NCBI RefSeq assembly: GCF_023701945.1
Contig: NZ_JABAEF010000007.1
Location: forward strand, 1-64,000
Direction of reading: 5' to 3'
From: Rhizobium sp. CG5
GTDB taxonomy: Bacteria > Pseudomonadota > Alphaproteobacteria > Rhizobiales > Rhizobiaceae
DNA: 64,000 bases
A model generated the notes under the pieces. That model searched no databases, was not told the origin of the DNA, and saw only the letters and a program-made list of their open reading frames with translations. This document shows, in pieces, positions 42,643 through 51,898 of the stretch (its first letter is position 1; every line of letters begins with the position of its first letter). The position numbers and the translations under genes are program-made.

Positions 42643-44883
42643 ATGAAGTCGTCCGTCATCACATTTTCTGCAGTGCTTCTCTCCACGATCGGTGCCGTCG
42701 CCGTGGATATGAGCCGTGACGTCCAGACGACGCTGGAGAGCATTGTTTCCTGGTCCGGCCAGCCTCAGGACGTGAAAACAGCACGGGCGCCGCAGATGAT
42801 AGCGCAGGCGCCGATCGACGCGCCGGTGGCCGCACCGCGCCCCGAAACGGCCCAGACCAGGGTCGAGGAGCCGGCGACAAAGGCCGCGCCCGAAATTGCC
42901 GTGGATGAAAGCGCGCTGCGTTACTTCGCCAGCCGCGGCGATACCGCAAGGCTCCAGGCCGAGATCGCGCGGCTCAGGGCGCTTTATCCGAATTGGACAC
43001 CGCCGCAGGATCCGCTTGCCATTCCTCAAAATGCGGACGCGCAGCTGGAAGAGATGTGGCAGCTCTATGCCGGCGCCCGTTATGCCGACGTTCGCAAGGC
43101 CATTGAACAGCGTCAGAAGCGGGAACCGACCTGGCAGGTGCCGGCCGACCTGCTCGATCGATTGACCGTTGCCGAAGAGCGGCTGAAGCTGGTCAGCGCG
43201 TCCGACCTCAAGCAATACGATACTGTCGTAGAGATCGGCTCGCGAACCCCCAGCCTTCTCACCTGCAGTGATGTCGATAGTCTCTGGCGGGTCGCGGAAG
43301 CATTTTTCTTCACCAAGCGCCAGCAGCGTGCTCAGGACGCTTTCGGTTATGTCCTGAACAATTGCGAGAATGTCGCGGAACGCCTGGCGACCATGCAGAA
43401 GGCCGCCGCCATTCTGCCGACCGAGGCCGTCGAGAGCCTGATGGCCAAGGAGAGGAAGCTCCCCGATGGCACAATGGAATTTGAAAGCATGCGCGACGAT
43501 CTGGCACGGCGCTTTGTCGCCGATGCCGGCATTGATGCCACGAAGGCCGTGCCGCAATCCTATCTGATGCGGCTGGAACGGATCGCCGAAACCGGCGGCC
43601 TTGCCTCGGATGCGTTGCTGCTTGGCTGGTATCATTATCGGCAGAAGGAGATGACCATTGCCGAGCAATGGTTCCGGCGTGCGATGGCCAAGGAGGACAC
43701 AGCTTCCGCCGCGCAGGGGCTCGCTCTGACGCAGCTCGATCGCCAGGATCCGCTCTCTGCCGAAGACACCATGTACCGTTGGCGAGACGCTTCAAAGGAC
43801 GCAAATGCCGTCTATCTCGCCGCCGCTGCCAATACCCTGGCCCTCGATCCGCCTGTTGCGATCAAGCCGGAGGTTCTGGCCCGCATGGCCCAGGAAGCAA
43901 TCGAGTCGCGCGATCCGGCCACCGCGCAGGAGTTCGGGTGGTACGCCCGTACGCTCAATCAGCCCGAGACCGCAATCCAGTGGTTCAAGACGGCCCTCGC
44001 CTGGAAGCCCGACGATGAGCCATCGGCCTATGGGCTCGCCGTCACCTATCAGCAAGCCGAATATCTGCAGGACCTCGCTCAGATCCAGCAGCAATGGCAG
44101 GGCCGCTCCGACCGCATTGCGCGTGTTGGAGACGACAGCGAGCAGCCTGACGATCGCGGCAAGATCGTGCCGGGGCCGGGGGCCCTGCGCCCGGACGACC
44201 GCAGCGTCGAAGGCCAGCAGGTGCTGCGCGCCCCGGCAAAGCCGATCCGTTCCGCTTCGGTTGAGATGCAGTCGCCGCGATCGGCCGACAGGGCAGGCAA
44301 ATCCGGTTCCGAGCGGGGTGCACTTGTTGCCCGGCCGTCGCGGCCACCGGTCCAGACATCCGATGCCGGCTGCAAGACCACGATCAACGCCAGATCGCTC
44401 GCCCCGCAGGTCGCGCTTTCACGCGGCTGGTGCCTGATGGACCGCAACCGCCCGTTGGAAGCCGCCGCCGCCTTCGAGGTGGCGCTGACGGACGGTTCAG
44501 CGGCCGCCCGCCAGGACGCCGCTTACGGGCAGAGCCTCGCTTATCTGAGAGCCGGGCTGACGAACAAGGCCGCGGTTGCGGCCAGCAAGGCACCCCAGAG
44601 CCAGGGTCGAAGCGTGGAACTGCAGCGCGCGATCCTCGCCGACAAGGCGATCGCGGCTTTCGACGGCGGGCGCCCGCGCGAGGCCATTCTCGTCCTGGAT
44701 CAGTTGAAGCAGTTCGGTCCCGAGCGTGCCGATCTCCTGGTCCTCAAAGGCTATGCCTATCTGCAACTGAAGCGCTATGGCGATGCACGCCGCATTTTCC
44801 AGGCGCTTGATGCCGTGGGAAACCGGGAAGCAGCCCGTGGGCTCGCCACCATCAACGACATTCTCCGCCAAGGCGGCGGTTGA
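42643..44883 (+). CDS. BcsK-like TPR protein of the cellulose locus
   Basis: A 746-residue protein starting MKSSVITFSA, with GGAG 5 nt upstream and a signal-anchor segment (ITFSAVLLSTIGAVAV). The rest is helical with TPR-like units: RYFASRGDTARLQAEIARL, YHYRQKEMTIAEQWFRRAM, EFGWYARTLNQPETAIQWFK and the C-terminal LKGYAYLQLKRYGDARRIFQ. A low-complexity linker spans about residues 490-585. There is no outer-membrane beta-barrel like that of BcsC. Position after bcsB and TPR content match BcsK-type proteins of alphaproteobacterial cellulose operons; export or scaffold function is presumed. Confidence 0.55.
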   Translation: MKSSVITFSAVLLSTIGAVAVDMSRDVQTTLESIVSWSGQPQDVKTARAPQMIAQAPIDAPVAAPRPETAQTRVEEPATKAAPEIAVDESALRYFASRGDTARLQAEIARLRALYPNWTPPQDPLAIPQNADAQLEEMWQLYAGARYADVRKAIEQRQKREPTWQVPADLLDRLTVAEERLKLVSASDLKQYDTVVEIGSRTPSLLTCSDVDSLWRVAEAFFFTKRQQRAQDAFGYVLNNCENVAERLATMQKAAAILPTEAVESLMAKERKLPDGTMEFESMRDDLARRFVADAGIDATKAVPQSYLMRLERIAETGGLASDALLLGWYHYRQKEMTIAEQWFRRAMAKEDTASAAQGLALTQLDRQDPLSAEDTMYRWRDASKDANAVYLAAAANTLALDPPVAIKPEVLARMAQEAIESRDPATAQEFGWYARTLNQPETAIQWFKTALAWKPDDEPSAYGLAVTYQQAEYLQDLAQIQQQWQGRSDRIARVGDDSEQPDDRGKIVPGPGALRPDDRSVEGQQVLRAPAKPIRSASVEMQSPRSADRAGKSGSERGALVARPSRPPVQTSDAGCKTTINARSLAPQVALSRGWCLMDRNRPLEAAAAFEVALTDGSAAARQDAAYGQSLAYLRAGLTNKAAVAASKAPQSQGRSVELQRAILADKAIAAFDGGRPREAILVLDQLKQFGPERADLLVLKGYAYLQLKRYGDARRIFQALDAVGNREAARGLATINDILRQGGG

Positions 44884-44948
44884 AGTGCGCAACGGGGGAA
44901 TTTCAGGCGGCGGAACAGGCTGGGGTTACGGCACCAGCATTGTTCGAT

Positions 44949-46316
44949 CTAGCCATCCAGTGGCAGCATAACGCGGAATTCGGCACCGCCGGCGTCGCCA
45001 TTGTGGGCTGTGATCGTGCCGCCGTAATCTTCAACGATTGAAAAGCTGATCCACAGGCCGAGCCCGGTTCCTTCGCCGACGGATTTCGTGGTGAAGAATG
45101 GTTCGAAGATTTTTCCCATATCGCTTTCGGCAATGCCGGGCCCATTGTCAGCAATGCGGATTTCGATGGCGGAGTCCAGACGGGCGGCGGTGATGCGGAC
45201 TTTTGGGTTCGCACATCGGGCGATGGCATCCAGCGCATTGTCGATCAGGTTGACCACGATCTGGTGGATCTGCCCCTCATGGGCATGGATGATCAGGCCG
45301 GGGGCGCTGTCGATGACCACGTCGGCAAGCGAGTTCTTGGCACGGATCGCCAGATGCGCTGCATTGCGCACCAGACGGTCGAGATCCACGGGCTGGCGCT
45401 CTGCCGTCTTGCTGAACGACAGCCGCCGCAGGTTCTTGACGATGTCGCTGATGCGGTCGGCACCTTCGATCGTGCCTTCCAGCAGCGGATCGATATCGGC
45501 AAGGATCGAATCGATCTTCAGCGTCTTGCGCAGCGCGCCGATCTCCAGTGCATCCGCGCCCTTGTGGACGGCGTCCAGATAGAGAACCAGATTCTTCCGG
45601 TAACGGTCGAGCGTATAGATATTGGCATAGACGAAGCTGATCGGATTGTTCAGCTCGTGGGCGACGCCCGCCACCAGCCGCCCGAGGCTTGCCATCTTTT
45701 CCTGTTCGATCAGCCGCCTTTGGGCCTGCTGCAATTCGCGATGGGCCAGATGCAACGCCTGATAGGCCTGCCGCAATTCGCTGATCGGGCGGCCTGTCAG
45801 CACGGCGCCGAAGCGCCGCCGCCGCCCGTCGAAGAGCGTGGCGCAGCGCATTGCCAGGCATTCTTCCCGACCGTCGGCGGTGCGAAAGCGCAGGTCGCCC
45901 TCCAGCACGCGGCCCTGTTGCCCGGCGCTCGCCAGCCGCTCGGCTTCCTTGCGATCTTCGGGCAGGACGTAGTCGAAAATACGGCTGCCGATGACATCGC
46001 TTTCACTCATGCCGAGCAGAGTGAGAAAGGCGGGATTGGCCTTCTTGATGACGCCATCGCTGCTGCAGGCAATCAGGATGTCGGAGACCGAGGCAATGAC
46101 GCTTGAGATGAAGGTCTGCGCTTCCTCAAGCTCGGCATTCTTGCGCTCGAGATCGGTCTCGTTGCGCAGCAGTTCGGAATAGACTTCGTCCATGCGGCGA
46201 ATGACATCGACCCACACGGATTCCCCGTCGCCGTCGAGTTCGAGCAGGCCCGAGACGGAGATCTTGCTGATCAGGTCTTCACCGGTGCGCCCGGCCGTAT
46301 CACTCAGTCGTGTCAT
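44949..46316 (-). CDS. hupT: HupT, hydrogenase-linked sensor histidine kinase
   Basis: A 455-residue soluble kinase starting [16 protein letters not shown] domain spans about residues 60-180 (ILIACSSDGVIKKANPAFLT). The H-box is GVAHELNNPISF, followed by NLIDNALDAI (N-box), ADNGPGIAESD (G1) and EGTGLGLWIS (G2). No membrane segments. HupT phosphorylates HupR in response to H2 through a regulatory hydrogenase (HupUV) in Rhodobacter; no hupUV lies in this window. It is the last gene of the hydrogenase transcription unit and overlaps hupR by 17 nt. Confidence 0.85.
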   Translation of the reverse strand: MTRLSDTAGRTGEDLISKISVSGLLELDGDGESVWVDVIRRMDEVYSELLRNETDLERKNAELEEAQTFISSVIASVSDILIACSSDGVIKKANPAFLTLLGMSESDVIGSRIFDYVLPEDRKEAERLASAGQQGRVLEGDLRFRTADGREECLAMRCATLFDGRRRRFGAVLTGRPISELRQAYQALHLAHRELQQAQRRLIEQEKMASLGRLVAGVAHELNNPISFVYANIYTLDRYRKNLVLYLDAVHKGADALEIGALRKTLKIDSILADIDPLLEGTIEGADRISDIVKNLRRLSFSKTAERQPVDLDRLVRNAAHLAIRAKNSLADVVIDSAPGLIIHAHEGQIHQIVVNLIDNALDAIARCANPKVRITAARLDSAIEIRIADNGPGIAESDMGKIFEPFFTTKSVGEGTGLGLWISFSIVEDYGGTITAHNGDAGGAEFRVMLPLDG

Positions 46317-47754
46317 CTGGGTAGCGCCGCAGGTCGTAGCGCTCGATCTTGCTACGCAGGCCGACGCGGGACAAGCCCAATTCTTCCGCCGTATGGCTGA
46401 TATTGCCGCCGTGGCGCTCCAGGCACGCCTCGATCTCCGTCTTCTCGATCTCTGCGACAATGTCCTTGAGCTGTCGCGGGACACCGGTGCGGTTGCCGAG
46501 CGGGCCGTTGCCACCATTGCGGATCTCTGGCGACAGCAGGCCCGGTTCCAGCGGCTGGCTGCCATCCGACAGCACGACCATGCGCTGGATCTCGTTCTGC
46601 AGTTCCCGCACATTTCCCGGCCAGCCATAGGCTGTCATCAGATCGAGTGTTTTCGGGTGAAAGCCCGCCACCTGCCGATTGAAGGCCTGGTTGGTCTGGG
46701 TCAGGAAACGGGCAGCGATGGACGGAATGTCGTTCGCCCGTTCCTTCAACGACGGCATGTGGATCGGAAAGGCGGCGAGCCGGTAATAGAGATCGCGGCG
46801 GAACCGACCGGCGGCAACCTCTGCCAGGAGATCGCGATTGGTCGCCGAAATGACCCGGACATTGACCTTGCGTGGCCGCTGCGCGCCGAGCGGACGGATT
46901 TCGCCCTCCTGGAGAACGCGCAGCAGCTTGACCTGGAAGGCGGGGGAGGTCTCGCCGATTTCGTCGAGGAAGATCGTGCCGCTATCGGCGAGTTCGAAGA
47001 GGCCGATGCGGTCCTGGTAGGCGCCGGTATAGGCGCCCTTCTTGCAGCCGAAGAGCTCGCTCTCCAGCAGGTCGTCGGGCAGGGCGCCGCAGTTTTCCAC
47101 CACGAACGGGCGGTCGGCGCGGCCGGATCCATGGTGCACGGCGCGGGCAAGCAGTTCCTTGCCGGTGCCCGAAGCGCCGGTGATCAGCACGGACACGTCA
47201 TAGCGCGCCGCCCTCTTGGCGAGGGATATGGAGGAAATCAGCGGGCTGTCGTCCGTGTGGATGATCCGGTCGAAGCCGAACAGCTGCTGTTCGCTGCGCC
47301 GTCTGTCGCTGACGACCTTCTGCAACATTTCGGCTGCCGGCTTGACCTCGACCCGCACATCGCCCGCCTCATGCTGCAGCCGCCAGAGATTGGCACTTTC
47401 GCGCACGCAGTCGATCAGCTTTTCCGGGCTCCACGGCTTGGTGATATACTGGAAAATGCCGGCATTGTTGACGCCCTCAATGATGTCGTCACTGTCGGTA
47501 TAGCCTGAAATGATGATGCGGATAGTATCCGGCCAGAGCTCGCGAACCCGCTTCAGGAAGTCGACGCCGGATTCGCCGGGCATGCGCTGGTCGCAGAGAA
47601 TGACCTGCACCAGTTCGCCCTCCAGCACCTCTTCGGCCTCCTTGGCATTGCGCGCGCCGATTACCTCGAATTCGTCGGAGAGAACCCGCTGGATCGCCTC
47701 GATGGAGCGGACCTCGTCGTCGACGACGAGAACGGTTGCATGGCTGTTGCTCAT
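46300..47754 (-). CDS. hupR: HupR/HoxA, NtrC-family sigma-54 activator of hydrogenase genes
   Basis: A 484-residue response regulator. The receiver domain has Asp55 ([13 protein letters not shown]). The AAA+ domain has Walker [12 protein letters not shown], the sigma-54 contact loop GAYTGA (Tyr variant of GAFTGA), [10 protein letters not shown] and [10 protein letters not shown] Fis-type helix-turn-helix ends the protein ([20 protein letters not shown]). In HupR/HoxA proteins the unphosphorylated form is active. It is the natural activator for the sigma-54 promoters at 58559-58573 and 63971-63985. It overlaps hypX and hupT. Confidence 0.88.
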   Translation of the reverse strand: MSNSHATVLVVDDEVRSIEAIQRVLSDEFEVIGARNAKEAEEVLEGELVQVILCDQRMPGESGVDFLKRVRELWPDTIRIIISGYTDSDDIIEGVNNAGIFQYITKPWSPEKLIDCVRESANLWRLQHEAGDVRVEVKPAAEMLQKVVSDRRRSEQQLFGFDRIIHTDDSPLISSISLAKRAARYDVSVLITGASGTGKELLARAVHHGSGRADRPFVVENCGALPDDLLESELFGCKKGAYTGAYQDRIGLFELADSGTIFLDEIGETSPAFQVKLLRVLQEGEIRPLGAQRPRKVNVRVISATNRDLLAEVAAGRFRRDLYYRLAAFPIHMPSLKERANDIPSIAARFLTQTNQAFNRQVAGFHPKTLDLMTAYGWPGNVRELQNEIQRMVVLSDGSQPLEPGLLSPEIRNGGNGPLGNRTGVPRQLKDIVAEIEKTEIEACLERHGGNISHTAEELGLSRVGLRSKIERYDLRRYPDDTTE

Positions 47755-49442
47755 GATCTTGCTCCTCCCGTTTGCCGATCCGGCCAGCCGGTGGCGCGGT
47801 GGATCGCAAGCGTCACGGGCGTTCGGGATTTCGGCACCTTGCGAATGAAATTGTAGCGGGCGACGTGGTAGCTCGGGTCGAAGCCATAGAAGTTGCGCCG
47901 CATGCGCTGCAGCTCTTCCTGGCGATAGACGGCCAGTGGCTTCTGTGCTTCGTCCCTCTGCCGTTTCCTTCGCTTGTCCGCAATGCGTTCGCCAATGTCC
48001 GGCTGTGCCGCCAGTGCTGTGGCGGCAGCGCGCAGTTCGGCGCGTGCAGCATCGACGCCGCCGGGCAGCAGGCGGCTGGCGAGACCCAGATCCAGCGCTT
48101 CCTTCCCGCCCATCGGCAATCGCGCCTGGGTGACACGGCGGGCACGCGCCTCGCCGAGGCGGGCGGGCAGGAGATAGGTCCAGTATTCGGAGCCGTAGAG
48201 ATTGCCCATGTCCTTATAGTGCGGATTGAGAATGACGCCCTCGCGCATCCAGACTTCGTCGGTCGCAAGCGACAAAAATACGCCGCCGGCACCCGCATTG
48301 CCAAGCACGCCGGCAATCACGATGCGGTCGTCGCAGGTGATGATCTCGCGCACCAGATCGTTCATTGCCTCGATGTTGCGCCAGGATTCGTCCGCCGGAC
48401 TGTCCGCCGTCTCGATCAGGCCGAGATGAATGCCGTTCGACCAGCAGTCCGCGCCGCTTTGCAGCACCAGGACCGGACATCTGGCGGCCTTTGCAGCCTG
48501 GACGGCGGTGCGCATCGCCTCGCAGTCTTCGGTCGACATCGCACCGTTGTAGACGTCGAATTCGAGAAATCCGACGCCGCCGTCTTCGTGGTACCGGTAG
48601 GGATCCGGCCTCTGGAGAAGGGGGAGGTCTTTCGCAGCGGCGCCGAGCAGGCGGAGCGCCGGCAGCTTGGGCGTCCGCGCGCCTTTGTCCCGGAGATGCC
48701 CGATCCACAACGCGCCTTCCCGGCAGGCGATCGCCACCGATTGGCGGCAGCGTCCCAGAAGCTCCCCCGGCTGGCCGGAGAGGCCTGGCACCACTTCGGC
48801 ATCGAAGGCCCTGTAGGTTTTTCCGGCGATCGTCATCCCGGCACCCGGGTCGCCATCCGAGGCGCGGATGACGGTCAGCGCCTCTTCCGCCGTCAAGCGG
48901 GTGGGATCGACAAGGCGGTCCTGAGCGCTGCAAGCCGGCCATTCCCGACCCTTGCCCCAGTTGGCTTGCATCAGAGGCTGGGCGTCGCCGCCAGCCATGC
49001 GCGCGATCGCCTCCATGACGCAGGCGACCGCAGCTTCCGTCACCTCGTGGCGATAGAGGCTCGACTTGCGGGCCTGTCGCATCGGAAACTCCCGCCAGGC
49101 CCAGACGGGGCCGGCATCCATTTCCTCGCGTGCTTCGATCAGCGTGACGCCCCAGCGTTGCTCGCCGCGCAAGATCGCCCGGTCAAGCGCGCTTGGCCCC
49201 TTGTCGCCGCGAATGCCGGGATGGACGATCAGGCAGAGTGTGTTGCGCCACACATCCTCAGGCAGTGCCCGCTTGAGGAAGGGGGCGATGATCAGGTCCG
49301 GTGCAAACAGCGCGATCGCTTCGCGCGTCAGGTCGTCATGGATGTCGAGCTCCACCGACACCTCGTGACCGGCCTGCCGGAGATCGACATGCAGGCGCTG
49401 CGAGAGCGAGTTGAAACTGTGACAGACAAGCAGAATGCGCAT
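47751..49442 (-). CDS. hypX: HypX/HoxX, hydrogenase maturation protein (CO ligand supply)
   Basis: A 563-residue two-domain enzyme. Residues 1-170 resemble a formyl-tetrahydrofolate-dependent transferase (LIVHPGIRGDKGPSALDRA, WGVTLIEAREEMDAG). Residues 270-500 resemble enoyl-CoA hydratase (GVLGNAGAGGVFLSLATDEV, LPMGGKEALDLGLASRL). HypX makes CO from the formyl group for the Fe(CN)2CO site and is typical of hydrogenases assembled in air. It starts 7 nt after hypE and overlaps hupR by 4 nt. Confidence 0.9.
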   Translation of the reverse strand: MRILLVCHSFNSLSQRLHVDLRQAGHEVSVELDIHDDLTREAIALFAPDLIIAPFLKRALPEDVWRNTLCLIVHPGIRGDKGPSALDRAILRGEQRWGVTLIEAREEMDAGPVWAWREFPMRQARKSSLYRHEVTEAAVACVMEAIARMAGGDAQPLMQANWGKGREWPACSAQDRLVDPTRLTAEEALTVIRASDGDPGAGMTIAGKTYRAFDAEVVPGLSGQPGELLGRCRQSVAIACREGALWIGHLRDKGARTPKLPALRLLGAAAKDLPLLQRPDPYRYHEDGGVGFLEFDVYNGAMSTEDCEAMRTAVQAAKAARCPVLVLQSGADCWSNGIHLGLIETADSPADESWRNIEAMNDLVREIITCDDRIVIAGVLGNAGAGGVFLSLATDEVWMREGVILNPHYKDMGNLYGSEYWTYLLPARLGEARARRVTQARLPMGGKEALDLGLASRLLPGGVDAARAELRAAATALAAQPDIGERIADKRRKRQRDEAQKPLAVYRQEELQRMRRNFYGFDPSYHVARYNFIRKVPKSRTPVTLAIHRATGWPDRQTGGARS

Positions 49443-49449
49443 GGCGGGC

Positions 49450-50502
49450 TCAACAGATCCGCGGGAGCTGTTCGCCCGACAGCCAGTCGACGATCCGCCC
49501 GCCGCCGAAGCTGGTGGTCATCTGCACGAAGCCGTTCGCATCCTCAACGGCATGGCCGATCAGGGCGGCGTCCCGGCCAAGCGGATGGGCGCGCATGGCC
49601 GCCAGAATGCTCTCGGCGCCCTCCGGTGCGACGATCGCCACCAGCTTGCCCTCGTTGGCGACATTCAGCGGGTCGAGACCGAGGAACTCGCAGGCAGCGG
49701 CTACTTCCGGCTTGAGGGGGATTGCTTCTTCGTCAATGCGGAAACCGACGCCCGACTGGCTGGCGATCTCGTTGAGAGTGGCGGCAATCCCGCCGCGCGT
49801 CGGATCGCGCATCAGCCGTATGTGTCCGCCGCCTGCCGCCACCATGGCTGCGACGAGCCCGTGCAGGGCGGCACTGTCGGAGACAATGTCGGTTTCGAAT
49901 TCGAGGTTCTCGCGCTTCGACATCACAGCGACGCCATGGTCGCCGATCGAACCGGAGACGATTACGGCGTCGCCGGGACACGCCGCATTCGAGCGCAGGT
50001 CAAGCCCGACCGGGACCACGCCGACGCCGGCGGTAGAAATGAACACCCCGTCGGCCTTGCCGCGCTCGACCACCTTGGTGTCGCCGGTGATGATCGGCAC
50101 GCCGGCCTGGCGCGATGCCTCGCCCATGCTGCGCGCGATCCGGTCGAGATCGGCCAGCGGAAAACCCTCCTCGATGATGAAGCTTGCCGAGAGATAGAGC
50201 GGCGTGGCACCCGCCATGGCAATGTCGTTGATCGTGCCGTGCACGGCAAGCGTGCCGATGTTGCCGCCCGGAAAGAACAGCGGCGATACGACATAGCCGT
50301 CCGTCGTCATCACCATGCGGCCGGCCTCGACGCCGAAGGCCGACTGGTCGTTGCCGGCCCGCAGCCAGTCATTGTCGAACGCCTTGTGAAAGATGCTCTC
50401 GATCAACAGGCCCATCGCCCGACCGCCGGCGCCGTGGGACATGTCGACACGGCCGTTCCGGATATCGAGCCTGCGCTTGTGGGGCTTTACGATCACGTTC
50501 AT
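49450..50502 (-). CDS. hypE: HypE, hydrogenase cyanide-ligand maturation protein
   Basis: A 350-residue ATP-dependent dehydratase that turns its own S-carboxamide into thiocyanate. MSHGAGGRAMGLLI, the GNDQSAFG and VHGTINDIAMAGA strands, and MRDPTRGGIAATLNEI are AIR-synthetase-fold landmarks. The C-terminus PRIC gives the essential terminal cysteine modified by HypF. The start MNVIVKPHK overlaps the hypD stop by 4 nt. Confidence 0.95.
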   Translation of the reverse strand: MNVIVKPHKRRLDIRNGRVDMSHGAGGRAMGLLIESIFHKAFDNDWLRAGNDQSAFGVEAGRMVMTTDGYVVSPLFFPGGNIGTLAVHGTINDIAMAGATPLYLSASFIIEEGFPLADLDRIARSMGEASRQAGVPIITGDTKVVERGKADGVFISTAGVGVVPVGLDLRSNAACPGDAVIVSGSIGDHGVAVMSKRENLEFETDIVSDSAALHGLVAAMVAAGGGHIRLMRDPTRGGIAATLNEIASQSGVGFRIDEEAIPLKPEVAAACEFLGLDPLNVANEGKLVAIVAPEGAESILAAMRAHPLGRDAALIGHAVEDANGFVQMTTSFGGGRIVDWLSGEQLPRIC

Positions 50503-51674
50503 GCGACGGCCTTTCCGGGTTCGGCACTCTTTCCCTGTTCCGCAGTCCGGGCATGCTCGCGGAAGCGGCCATAGGTCCAGTGGGCCGCACAGGCGCCCTC
50601 GCTCGACACCATGCAGGAGCCCATCGGGGTGTCGGGCGTGCAGGCCGTGCCGAACAGCTTGCAATCGGCGGGCTTCTTGACGCCGCGCAGGATGGCGCCG
50701 CAGTCGCAGGCCGGATTGTCCTTTGACGCAGGCGTCACCATCGCAAAGCGCTTTTCCGCATCGTAGTCCGCGAATTCCGGCCGCAGGCGCAGCGCGCCAT
50801 AGGGCACTTCGCCAAGCCCGCGCCATTCGAAGCTCTCGCGCAGCTCGAAGAACGTCGCGACCTCGGCCTGCGCCCTTTCGTTGCCAAGCGCGGTCACCGC
50901 ACGGATATACTGGTTCTCGACTTCGTGGCGGCCGTCATTGACCTGATGGACGAGCATCAGGATTGCCTGGATGACGTCGAGCGGCTCAAAACCGGCGACA
51001 ACCACCGGCTTCTGGAACTCCTCGGCGAAGAATTCGTAAGGCTCGGTGCCGATCACCGTGCTGACATGGGCCGGCCCGATGAAGCCGTCGATCTTGACGG
51101 TGCCGAGCTTGCGGACATCCGGGCTTTCGAGAATGTTCTGGATGGCGGCGGGCGTCAGCACGTGGTTGCAGAAGATCGAGAAATTCTTCAGCCCCTTCTG
51201 GATGGCAAAGCGCAGCGCCAAGGCCGTCGGCGGCGTCGTGGTTTCAAAGCCGATGGCGAAGAAGACGACGTCGCGATCCGGCTCGGCCTCGGCGATCTTC
51301 AGGGCGTCGAGCGTCGAATAGACCATGCGGATATCGGCCCCGGCGGCCTTGGCCTTCAGCAGGCTGGAGCCGCTGGAGCCTGGGACCCGCATCAGGTCGC
51401 CATAGGTGCACAGCGTGACGTCCGGGCGCATGGCCAGCGCGATCGCCGCATCGATGCGGCCGATCGGCAGCACGCAGACCGGACAGCCCGGGCCATGGAT
51501 CATCCGCACGTTCGCCGGCAGCAGGTCTTCAAGCCCATAGCGGGAGATCGCATGGGTATGGCCGCCGCAGAACTCCATGAAATGGTAAGAGCGGGCAGGG
51601 TCCGCGGCCGCCGCGATGTGCCGGGCAATATCTTTGGCGATGCGCCCATCGCGGTATTCGTCGATATACTTCAT
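50499..51674 (-). CDS. hypD: HypD, hydrogenase Fe(CN)2CO assembly scaffold
   Basis: A 391-residue Fe-S protein. MEFCGGHTHAI and HGPGCPVCVLP hold the conserved CGGHTH and GPGCPVC motifs; IGFETTTPP is next. The C-terminal cysteines (NPACDCGAIL, DCKLFGTAC, MGSCMVSSEGACAAHW) bind the [4Fe-4S] cluster. HypD with HypC carries the Fe(CN)2CO unit. Overlaps hypC and hypE by 4 nt each. Confidence 0.95.
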   Translation of the reverse strand: MKYIDEYRDGRIAKDIARHIAAAADPARSYHFMEFCGGHTHAISRYGLEDLLPANVRMIHGPGCPVCVLPIGRIDAAIALAMRPDVTLCTYGDLMRVPGSSGSSLLKAKAAGADIRMVYSTLDALKIAEAEPDRDVVFFAIGFETTTPPTALALRFAIQKGLKNFSIFCNHVLTPAAIQNILESPDVRKLGTVKIDGFIGPAHVSTVIGTEPYEFFAEEFQKPVVVAGFEPLDVIQAILMLVHQVNDGRHEVENQYIRAVTALGNERAQAEVATFFELRESFEWRGLGEVPYGALRLRPEFADYDAEKRFAMVTPASKDNPACDCGAILRGVKKPADCKLFGTACTPDTPMGSCMVSSEGACAAHWTYGRFREHARTAEQGKSAEPGKAVA

Positions 51675-51898
51675 GCGGCATCTCCCAAAGCGGCCTGCCG
51701 CAGGAGTTCGAGCGTTCTCTCGGCTTCCTCCGGATCGATCTTCGCCAGCGCATAGCCGACGTGAAGCACGAGGTAGTCGCCCGGCTGGACATCATCGACG
51801 AGCGCGGTCGAAATGATCTTCGACACGCCGTCGAGCGTCACCTTTGCCATGTTGTCGGGTAGCACTTCCTTCACCTGGACGGGAATGGCTAGACACAT
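51671..51898 (-). CDS. hypC: HypC, hydrogenase maturation chaperone
   Basis: A 75-residue protein with the invariant N-terminus MCLAIPVQV, whose Cys2 binds the iron unit. VQPGDYLVLHVGYALAKID is the second conserved block. It shuttles the Fe(CN)2CO moiety between HypD and the large-subunit precursor. Overlaps hypF by 10 nt. Confidence 0.95.
   Translation of the reverse strand: MCLAIPVQVKEVLPDNMAKVTLDGVSKIISTALVDDVQPGDYLVLHVGYALAKIDPEEAERTLELLRQAALGDAA

Noticed and set aside
47772..49715. 647-codon plus-strand frame across hypX
   Set aside because: Antisense to hypX, no recognisable domain, no proper start context.
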